From Serpula lacrymans var. lacrymans S7.9 (Eukaryota > Basidiomycota > Agaricomycetes > Boletales > Serpulaceae): 64,000 nucleotides of DNA. This document shows, one piece after another, positions 45,222 to 53,914 of the stretch. The notes under the pieces were generated by a model that saw nothing but the letters and a program-made list of their open reading frames with translations, ran no database searches and was not told where the DNA came from. Position 1 is the stretch's first letter. Every line of letters starts with the position of its first letter. Location of the stretch: NCBI RefSeq assembly GCF_000218685.1, contig NW_006763291.1:1520286-1584285 (forward strand), written 5' to 3'. A program made the position numbers and the translations under genes.

Positions 45222-46864
45222 ATGGAAAAAAACCGTAAAAGAGAACGACGAAGGGTGCCTACAAACAGAGGGAGTGATCAGAGCAGAGACCATGTCCAAG
45301 AGACGGACTTACATCATGGAGCACAGCCAATGCAAGACTGGGGCAGGGATGATTCGACTTTGAGCGATACTCGAGGACAGAATGCTCAAGTCAGTGAAGA
45401 CCATGCCATGAGACATGAAGCAGACACACCTGAATTACATGGTGATCTGAGTGTCAATCAGACAATGTCCCCACGAATGCTTTATAAGGTACGCTGATGT
45501 TAATCTGGGAAGATTAGCAAAATATACTGACTCACCTAATGTCAGGTTGCTCGAGAAGCTCAGATAGCGGTCAATTTGGCCAGAGAGGAAACAAGGATTT
45601 TGCGGCGAAAATACGACGATTTGCTGAACGAGACTGAAGACCCTGAAATCTCGAGTCAGCAAGGTCCCCCCAAAAAGCAAGAGCTTATGGACATCGGCAG
45701 TGAGCTACAAAGAAAAATCAAACATACCAAGCAGCTGGGGCAAAAGTTCCTTGTGACGTCCATGCTATGGATACATGACCCAGTAAATACATTCAAGACA
45801 ACTCGTGACAATCAATATAGTCCACTGGGCCGGTTTGAAAACATTGAGCAAAAGATACAAGGTCAGATTAGTGAGATATACGCAAACACACCTCGTGAAC
45901 TTGTTGGGATGATTGGGCAGGATTGGTTCGTATCTGCTGTGAGTAGAGTCTTTTCATTCCTACCACGCCTCCTTGAACTGAGCGTATGAAAATGAGTTCC
46001 GCGACGGGATGCAGGCCCAGCGGTCAAATGGTGCAAGCCGTCTTCGTGCATGCGGCAACACTATCTTTGATTGTTCAGTGGCCGATTTGAAGACATCTGA
46101 GGCGAGGCGAAATAAATTTCTCAATAAAATTGGGTGGAGGATGAACAGCAAAGGACACTCAGCTTTCAGCCTATGGAATGTTGAGGTCCTCCATGCTGAT
46201 TATTCTGGGAAGTTCGACGTGAATAAAGTCTTCCTTAACCCACTCTTGAAAGTGGTAAGTGTCTTCCTGTCAAAATCAGATTTATTGTAGCTGAGAAACT
46301 CCAAGGTCCTATCCTGTGTCATTCGAGGACCCGGCTCAATTGTGGCGATGAAAAAGGGGATGCCTTATGAGGGCGCGCGAAGTACCGAAACTCTGGACGT
46401 TAAATGGGGCCTCCAGCACACCACACCAGGCATGGTTGCATGCGCCGCTATTTTGGTAAGTAAAATGCCTAACCCAACACTAATTATTACTGAATTTCCC
46501 TTAGGCACGATGGGTGCTCTCCCCTGATAGTATCCTGAAAGAGAGGGGAGCTCAGTCCGGCATTAATTGGCATGAAGATTTCGACAATTACCTTGAATAT
46601 CTCGAAATTGGGCTGGGAAAAAGGAAAGGGAGTGTACTCACTATCTTCCGTGAGTGGGACAGAATACTTTTCCCACATACCACAAGTGGCCTCGGAGGTC
46701 CACTGAACGACGAAGACAGGGAGGAGGCAATGAAAGAAGCGATGGATGCATTGAATCAAGACATTGAAGAGCTGCCGCCTAGTGATCAAGAACATGATGA
46801 TGATGGTGGCGTGATAAGGGAGGGGAACGATCTAGGTCCAGGCGAATCAGAAGGGGAAGCCTGA
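45222..46864 (+). CDS. DUF6698-like accessory protein of the Plavaka-type element
   Basis: The gene is divergent from the transposase, with start codons about 200 bp apart. It splices as about five exons with GT-AG introns: MLYK joins VAREAQIAVNLARE; QDWFVSA joins FRDGMQAQRSNGASRL; NPLLK joins LRNSKVLSCVIRGPGSI; CAAIL joins ARWVLSPDS. The N-terminus is basic (MEKNRKRERRRV). A coiled-coil stretch follows, then a globular part with RGPGSIVAMKKG, LQHTTPGMVACAAILARWVL and INWHEDFDNYLEYLE, and an acidic tail. The middle agrees with what I recall of DUF6698, an abundant agaricomycete domain of unknown function. All exons are open, in contrast to the damaged transposase. A DNA-binding helper role is possible but unproved. 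Confidence 0.65.
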
Positions 46865-46887
46865 GACCAAGAACCAAAGTATGATTG

Positions 46888-47480
46888 GTAAGTGATGTCA
46901 ATGGTAATTCTCTGTCGGGTCTATGTTGCTCACCAATTTGTCTAGGGAGAGCTCAGTCGTGGGGTGAATGATACTGAACCCGTCAGAAGAGCCATTAGTC
47001 CACAGTTAACTTAGCCTGGAAGCTCGCTCCCCCCCATCCTCCTGTAATTATGCAATATCTATGTGAATCATTTCTGTGTGCACATGATCAGGCTGACGAC
47101 AATAAGAATGATAAGAATAGACCAGTGCCCAGAACGAAGTAATTGACTTTTGAGCAGCCTATGCTTATCACAACAAGAAGCTTAACTTTCATCGATCTGA
47201 ATCTGGACTCTGGTCATGCGGCACAAGCATGTATGGATCAAATGGGTAAGTGACGACAACTATTCTCTGTCGGATCTACGTTGCTCAGCAATTCGTCTAG
47301 GAGAGCTCAATCATGGGGAAGATGATACTGAACCCGTCAGAAGAGTCCTGAGGCATTGTAATTCAGACCAACTCCCGGGTCCCTATTGTCATTGACAATG
47401 TAATTAGACAATATCAGTATATTATTTAAATTATTTCTGTCCACATGCTCAGCTCCGATGGGAATGATAAGAATAGACAA
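46888..47480. repeat. Diverged direct duplication of about 235 bp inside the Plavaka-type element
   Basis: 46888-47123 and 47246-47480 share the same order of blocks: GTAAGTGA, TTCTCTGTCGG, GTTGCTCA, GAGAGCTCA, GATACTGAACCCGTCAGAAG, AATGATAAGAATAGAC. They include the 3' flank of the DUF6698-like gene. They are diverged and gapped, so the duplication is older than the 17-bp ends would suggest. Confidence 0.75.
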
Positions 47481-47654
47481 CTGTAACCCAGACCCAATCT
47501 AACTTAGCAACAGAGTTTTTGATCTTTCAATACATGTTGTCGTTGAATGTTGATTCAGAGTGATATAATTCACACTAAATCCCAGGTTCAAATAAAACTC
47601 GGTAGGATTTCTGATAGTATTCATACATTGACAGACAAGGACAGTATACATTCT

Positions 47655-48661
47655 CTACTTATTCAGGCACTCACGGAAAATATTTTCCAGGGCCGAAGTC
47701 TGACCATCGATTGCACAAGTTACTCCTTTCAAAGCCTTGCTGATGTCTTGTGCCCGGTTCTCAATTCTATCCAACCTTTCACTGATGCCGGGGCTTCCAG
47801 TGCCCTGGCGCATCTTCTGTGTTGTTTTGCTAGGTGTTATCTCCAATTGAGAGATAACAAAACGGCGGGCCTTGCGAGGTGTGATGGGAACAGGGACAAC
47901 TTCGTTAGACGGTAAGTCCACTTGAGCTGATGCGTCTTGTTTGGTAGGCTAATTAAATTACAAATAATTAGCAAAATCAAGGAGATATTTACAGCCAGTA
48001 CATACCTCAACATTTTCGTCCCCTATCTCTCCGACTCGACGTTTTTTCACGATCCTTGGTTGCAACCCTTTTGAATGATGAAGGGTAAACTAGTATTAAC
48101 AGTGTTCATAAGTCAGTCAGTGCTATGTGCGATCCAAAAATGAGGCACACTCACAATGATCTCTTCGTCACTGGGATTGGGAAACGGCTTATCCGGTGAT
48201 GACTTTTTGGTGAGTCCTGAACTCGGAACAAGCCAAGGATATTGACTGCCGTGGTCTTCAATAGGATGTGATTGCAGGTCATACTCGGACTCTGGGCTCT
48301 GACTTTTACTGTCAGGATCTTTCCAAGATTTTCTGACACTTTCATCCTCGGGCTGGTATGAACTGTGTTGACCCCCAACTTCTGCTCTATCGCTGACTAG
48401 AACATCTGGCTCAGGCTCTTTTTTGATGCTAATCCCCCCACCCTGACTTGCTTCATCCTCCAACTCAGCATGTGCCTTGCTATTACCAAGGATGACCGAG
48501 GCAGCGTTGTTTCGTGAAGAAGAACGAGAGCTATAGTAATTGCGGTGGTAAGTCCGACTTGGAGGGTTTTTCTGAGAGCCCTGATTGCCGCCGCCTGGGG
48601 CTGGCACAGGGCTTTCTGACTCCGTGTCGCTGATAACAATGACTGAGTTTTCTCTTTTCAT
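47655..48661 (-). CDS. Plavaka-borne disordered protein with C-terminal coiled coil
   Basis: Three or more exons run from ATG at 48661 (MKRENSVIVISDTESESPVP) to TAA/TAG at 47655. The first, long exon is Ser/Pro/Asp-rich, includes GGISIKKEPEPDVLVSD (SUMO-site-like IKKEPE) and is open for 150 residues. A short basic exon follows (RIVKKRRVGEIGDENVE). The last exon has PVPITPRKARRFVISQLE and then a helical end, ERLDRIENRAQDISKALKG. The start VIVISDTESE resembles a SUMO-interacting motif. I do not recognise a family. Because it lies within the inverted repeats and reads in the same direction as the transposase, it is most simply cargo or a helper of the element. Confidence 0.55.
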
Positions 48662-48869
48662 CTTGTAGGTAGGAGTCGACGAGAAATGTGGATACAGTGA
48701 GTTTCGGCAATAAATTAGATTCAAGTATGCTCTAGTAATGTGACGTCGATTAATCCACACGCCACTACATTGCATTTATAAAGGTCCGTTGTTGCCATCG
48801 TGTTGCTGTATTATCTCCATCTCCTCCTCAGTCAACTACAGAACTCATTGAGAAGACTCTACCACATCA

Positions 48870-49231
48870 ATGAATACCACTCCAAGTCCCAGCCATCCAA
48901 CCCTTCTTGTACTCAATGCAGTGAGTAATATCAATCATCAATACTGTAGACATTTGGATTTGATTTCACACATTTCAATTGACAGGATCTTGCTTGTAGT
49001 GTCGTTTGGTCATCAACAACTGGGACTGCCTTCGCGCTTGTGGTATCAATATTATTATGGTAAGCATTTTGTTTCTCTTTTCATTACCTCACATTCACAT
49101 GCCTCGATTTCCAGATTTCTGTCAGGACCAGAACTCACGAGGAACAAGTCATTTTTGACGACAATTGTCACAAATTGATTTTTGTTTTAACTAAATGCTT
49201 CTACATTTTTGCTGTTACCTTACAGTTGTAG
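48870..49231 (+). CDS. Putative small two-helix membrane protein inside the Plavaka-type element
   Basis: Three exons (48870-48920, 48986-49059, 49126-49231) splice with GT-AG borders to about 76 residues. The peptide begins MNTTPSPSHPTLLVLNA. It has a hydrophobic segment (TGTAFALVVSILLW), a hydrophilic loop (TRTHEEQVIFDDN) and a second hydrophobic segment near the end (LIFVLTKCFYIFAVTLQL). The gene is divergent from the disordered-protein gene, with about 200 bp between start codons. An alternative acceptor upstream would create an immediate stop. It is short and unsupported by homology, so it could be spurious. Confidence 0.3.
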
Positions 49232-49465
49232 TTGTATACTTGTAGTGTCCTCCTGATTGATAAATATAACCTGACTTTTTTACTTAATTTCCATGCCTTT
49301 CGTTTGTGTGATTTGGGGATATCCGAGTCAGCCAAACTGTAAAGATACTAATGATGGCACTTCAGTCATGATCGAGATAATATTAGCCATGATCCGGCTG
49401 AGATGAATTATCAGCACTAACAAGGAAACTGCTAGACCAAGCCTGTCTGGCCTGTTGCTATCTGC

Positions 49466-49537
49466 CTGGTTGTGCTGGTCGCGCTGGTCATACTGGTCAC
49501 GCTGGTTGCACTGGTTGCGCTGATTGGACTGGTTTGA
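49466..49537. repeat. Minisatellite, eight 9-bp units
   Basis: Eight head-to-tail variants of CTGGTTGCG (for example CTGGTCGCG, CTGGTCACG, CTGGTTGCA). The period of nine keeps frame, so the minus strand reads as a Gln/Asn/Arg-rich peptide, but no gene is supported here. It lies about 180 bp inside the right end of the Plavaka-type element. Confidence 0.85.
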
Positions 49538-49720
49538 GTGGTCTGTCGCACATGTCATATATGGTCTCATAAATGAGACTAGGTATCTAATGATGGTTGA
49601 TCTTACTAGGGCGTAATTTCGATCATGACTTACAAGGCATTGTTGCAACGTTTTGATTCTTTTAAGGCTACCTAAAATCTAACGACCTGAAGTGGCCATT
49701 CTAGACCTTGTATGGGAAAA

Positions 49721-49737
49721 TGGATTTTTCCGACATA
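49721..49737 (-). repeat. Right terminal inverted repeat of the Plavaka-type element
   Basis: TGGATTTTTCCGACATA, the exact reverse complement of 41243-41259. Confidence 0.8.
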
Positions 49738-50280
49738 TGATCTTCTCATTTACGGTGTCAGCTATGTTGGGAGGTCAACTTAATCATATTTTCCGCTTCT
49801 GCTCTTGCTCCATCCGTTTCCTGTACAGCTGTTCCCGCTATCATGATCAAATGGTATGATATGAGGCTTGTCTACCCAAATCATAATGAGGCATATCTAA
49901 CACATGTGAAAACATTCTACATACTCCAGCGTGAACATTCCCAATGCATGAATATGGATAGATTTACAAGCCTGTGAATAACAATCATATCAATTTTGGT
50001 TATTTTGAGCATCTTCTTGCAATATATAATGATTTAATTTTTTCCCGTCTACTAGGGTTGCTGCATACCACCGATCAACTGTAACGTTAAGCTCTCGCAA
50101 TGCAAAATAAGTACCGTTATATTGATCATGAGTGGGGTTCTCTAAATAATGAAAGTCTACTTGTACTAGTAATTATGATGTGTACAGATGTGCGTCTACA
50201 TACGTGATAAGTTTCCTTGAATATGGGGAAGATAAGAATGTACAAATAGAACGATGAAAAGATCACCCATCAACCTGTCT
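49738..50280. other. Intergenic region between the transposon island and the carrier gene
   Basis: AT-rich, with no supported gene or repeat. It includes the 3' flank of the minus-strand carrier gene. Confidence 0.55.
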
Positions 50281-51604
50281 TCACAAGCCAAACCTCTGGT
50301 TCAAACCATCGTATACAACAAAAACGATTCCACTACAAGGAATCGCTCTCGCAACTGTCATACCACAACCAGCATACAGCCCTCTCCATCCTTGCGCTTT
50401 ATACATTTTGAGTGCAGTGCGCATGAAGGAGTCATGGGGCCTGCGAAGCTGACCGGTGGGGGTGAACGTATCCGGCGGTTGGAGTTCCTCCACAGTCTGC
50501 ATGGCGCTTTTCACCGTATCTGCAGGATAGAGCGCCAAAACACATATACCCCCAGCCAGTGCTCCAGACAAAGCAGATTCCCATGGTGCTAGTGAAGTGG
50601 CCGAACCTTTCGTTGCCCCGACCATGTCAAACTGTAGAGGCCGGTCCGGCGGAGCGGTGTATGTACGTCGTGCGAGTAGAAGAGAAGCAATAAATTCCTT
50701 TGAGGCGAACCATGCCGCTGTACCCCCTGTTTCCCGAATCATTGTCCCAACATGGCCCACCCAGAGACCTTTAGGCCCAGCGGTGCGGATAATCTTGGAA
50801 ACTATAGCCAAAGGGCCAGGGAAATTTCTAGGTGTAGGTTTAACTGCATGCTGTTCTGCATGGGACTCCAATATGGGATTTGTTGTAAGGGTGAAGGATG
50901 GCGGGCTAGTGTGGAAACTGGGTATTCGCATCGGTGCTGCAAGCATCTGCACTTGCATTTTACATTTCACTAACTCTATGGGCGTTCTGTAGAAAATAAT
51001 ATATTAATAAAATGTATCATGGCATTCAAAGTACCTGACATACGGACAGGATAAAGCTAGTAAGAAAACCGGCGCCGCCTGCCGCCAGCCCCAGTTGGGA
51101 TATATTCAGCTCGCTTGATTGGGGGGCATTATTTGACCATCGTATCAGACTCTGGATTTGGCTGTAAGCAACGAAAAGTGCCGCTGTTTCTGCCATTGAG
51201 CCAAAGATAGGAACTGGAAGACCCTACAGAGAATCTGATGGTCGCATTCATAGAAGAACGAAGAGTGGAGTTGGTACTTACGCGATACAATCCCCGTATT
51301 CCTTCCTCAGACCATGTTTTCAACAGACAGTCTAAAGGGCCACCGAACCGTGCGCTATTATCCAATATTTGTGATTGTAATCGAACTTTCGCTAGATCAA
51401 AAGGGTATTCAAAGACTTCTGCGACCATGCCTGCAATCTGGTTTATGTCCTGTGAGTCTTCTAGAGTGGTGGAGTGACGACACTTACGCTTCCAAAAGCT
51501 ATGTCCTTCAATGCACGCGTCGTTGGAGAATCTGCTGGCCTCCGATTTTGCGGAAATGAGTCTCCAGTGTGACCATCTGGAAAGCTACCATGACGAGTGT
51601 CCAT
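50281..51604 (-). CDS. ORT1: Mitochondrial carrier, ornithine/basic amino acid type
   Basis: SLC25-type inner-membrane carriers exchange metabolites; the Ort1/Arg11 branch exports ornithine for arginine synthesis. Four exons from ATG at 51604 to the stop at 50281-50283 give about 385 residues. All three family signatures are present: YPFDLAKVRLQ in the first repeat, TPIELVKCKMQVQ in the second and YPADTVKSAMQ in the third. The third repeat ends RGLYAGCGMTVARAIPCSGI, with the conserved Arg and the VVYDGL tail. The second signature forms only if the intron donor is GTCCGT after FIL, which restores the frame. A Pro/Ser-rich insert of about 45 residues after the second signature makes it longer than the usual 300. 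Substrate assignment to ornithine is from overall resemblance and could be another basic amino acid. Confidence 0.8.
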
Positions 51605-52040
51605 GGTACAAAGCAAACTAAGAAAGCCAGAAAATGAGGAAAAGAAAGCTACACAACGCGCTAAACAAAGTAAAAGTTCAAAACATCGCGCTCTACAATG
51701 TTGTCTACGTCACGGTTCTGCAGTCCGCACTGGTTCATGCCGAACGCAATGGCAAAGAGAAAAAACCAAAAGTCCCACGGTTAACCTGGCATAGGGTTAG
51801 GTGTTTGCCTATCGATTGAGGATTTCCCACGCTCGAGATTTAGGGTACCTTCTGCTTTTCACTGACGTCATGTGCCTACTGATGAAGAGTTCCAAAATGG
51901 ACAAAACGTCTGGTTTTATCACGGTGTAAAAGAGTATAAAGGGACGGTGCTCGTCGGCAGATAATCATCAGCTCTCGGTTCCCTCGTTTCCCAACGCCCA
52001 CTTGCACCCATCTCTTCCCACCTCCATCAACACTGCAAAC
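51605..52040. promoter_or_regulatory. Divergent promoter region of the carrier and MDR copy B
   Basis: This 436-bp region separates two genes that read away from each other. A TATAAAGG box at 51935-51942 lies 106 bp upstream of the MDR start codon, and a CT-rich tract (about 51970-52035) follows it. Open frames on the plus strand here have no family resemblance. Confidence 0.55.
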
Positions 52041-53491
52041 ATGCCTGCAGGAACTATGAGAGCACTTTGGTACAACAAGGTCTGTTATCCGCCACTCGCT
52101 ATCCTTATCAACGCTGCTGACGCTGAACCCTCCCTGTAGCCACAGGACTTTCTCATCAAACAAGTACCAATACCTCAGGTTGGCGACGACGACGTATTAT
52201 TGAAAGGTTTGCAATCATGTTCAGTATTGTTTGCTCCTCGTTAATTCTCGACCCTTTTCAGTTACATGCTGCGGTAAGAAATCAAAATCAAGCGCTGGTT
52301 ATCTTGGCGCTGAACTTACAGAATAACATTTTATGTGTTCGCTAGGTGTCTGTGGAACAGATGGACACATTCATGACGGAGAATTCATCTCCACGTTTCC
52401 GGTGAAGCATTTGCTTATCAGTGATATGTGACGTCAGCAGTCCTCTTATCACATGTGCTTTTCCTGTGCAGCTTATCCCGGGACATGAAGCCATCGGAAA
52501 GGTGGTAGAAATGGGAAAGAACGTAAAGGGGTTTGATATAGGCGACCGTTGCGTGGCCGATGTGAGCATTACTGTAAGAAGAGTTCATATGCAAGATAAA
52601 GCAGGGTATTGACGCATTTGGAATGGTAGTGTGACAACTGCTTCTACTGTCGACGTGGTCAATCGCTTCTATGCGAGGACTTCAATGCGAGAGGAGTCAC
52701 GATGGACGGTGGATTCGCCGAGTATATTGTATAGTAAGTCGATATGCGCGGTTACTTCGCCGTTATTAATCATCGACTGTGTTTAGTCAACAGAAGAAGC
52801 TTTACAAGATTCATAATTTAACCGACGAAGAATCGACACTGCTCGAGCCTGCTGCATGTGCCATCCATGGTCTTGACAAACTTAACCCTCCTGTCGGAAT
52901 TGAGGTCTTGCTCCTCGGTGCCGGTCCAACAGGTCTCATTTTGGCACAGTTGCTCAAGCTCAATGGAGCATCGAAGGTCGTGATCGCAGCGAACAAGGGC
53001 GTCAAGATGGATATCGCGAAGGAGCTTGACGCAGCTGACGAATATATTGAATTGGACAGGCAAAACCCAGGCCCGCAGTGGGAGAAGCTGAAAGCTGATA
53101 ATCCATATGGGTTTGATGTCGTTGTGGAGGCCACAGGAGTTGAGAAACTTGCAAACGAGTCCATCAACTATGTGCGACGAGGGGGTACTTTGATGATTTA
53201 TGGCGTCTACGAAAACAAAGCCCTCGTGCATTGGCCACCTTCTAAGATTTTTGGGGACGAAATCAAGGTGTGTTTTACGTGAGTCTAAAGCTATTGAAAC
53301 TTACAGAACAATCCTAGATCATTGGATCGTTCTCACAAACATACTGCTTCCCTCGTGCTGTTGCTTACCTAGATAGTGGAAAGATTCGGGTCAAGGGTAT
53401 GGTGACAGACATTTACAAGCTCGAGGACTTCCAGCAAGCCCTCGACAAGATGAATAGTCGCGGAGCACTGAAGATTGCTATTAAGCCTTGA
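52041..53491 (+). CDS. Zinc-type MDR polyol dehydrogenase-like protein, copy B
   Basis: Paralogue of the gene at 20605-22137 with the same intron positions. It starts at ATG 52041 ([13 protein letters not shown]) and ends with TGA at 53489-53491. The catalytic zinc site is CGVCGTD with PGHEAIG. Structural zinc cysteines are in [17 protein letters not shown]. The cofactor motif is [13 protein letters not shown], and [20 protein letters not shown] and [18 protein letters not shown] follow. A 12-nt exon (52262-52273) supplies the codons before the zinc motif, as in copy A. By resemblance it would be an NAD(P)-dependent arabinitol/sorbitol-type dehydrogenase. It has a TATA box, and nothing in it looks broken. 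Copies A and B lie on opposite strands and flank LYS2 and the transposon island. Confidence 0.9.
52262..52273 (+). other. 12-nt microexon of MDR copy B
   Basis: The exon TTACATGCTGCG lies between an intron ending TTTTCAG and one starting GTAAGAA. It is equivalent in size and position to 21909-21920 in copy A. Confidence 0.85.
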
Positions 53492-53914
53492 GGCTGATCA
53501 TGAGATGATGTGGGTGGGCACTGTGCGGCTTATCCCCTATTTTTATATTTTGTTGAACAATACCCTTTCACCATGATCTCCACCTTTTGTACTGTGATAG
53601 TTTTCGGTGTATCGAGTAGTCTGTCGCAATGTTGATTTTTATCGCAACCAAGTCAGATCTTTTGTATGTGGCTGTTGACTCGGCAGACGCCAGTCCAATC
53701 ATGATGCGTGTGTGTGTAACCGTGCACTGAGCTAACGACGCGTTTCGAGTCTCTTTTGTCAGTTAATCACTCGAAAGCCCTTGGACACTGACAGTCGCCT
53801 CGACTTATCGTGTTGTAAGGGCCAGGCTGATACGTGCAGCTTTTCACGCCGAATACTCGTTTTTGATATTCTCCGGACACTATAAAAGCCAATTCCATCA
53901 GCGCTATCTATTAC
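53492..53914. other. Intergenic region with TATA-like box before the phosphatase gene
   Basis: No gene is supported. A TATAAAAG box at 53881-53888 lies only 27 bp before the first in-frame ATG of the phosphatase, so the mRNA start would be very close to that ATG and a later start cannot be excluded. Confidence 0.5.

Larger units (their letters stand above)
41245..49735. mobile_element. 8.5-kb Plavaka-type DNA transposon with accessory genes
   Basis: A perfect 17-bp inverted repeat occurs at 41243-41259 and 49721-49737 (TATGTCGGAAAAATCCA). If the outer TA is the target duplication, the element is 41245-49735. It contains a Plavaka-like transposase gene (minus, one nonsense codon), a divergent DUF6698-like gene, a minus-strand coiled-coil/disordered protein gene and a small putative two-helix membrane protein gene. 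No sequence similarity between the ends extends inside the 17 bp. Confidence 0.75.
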
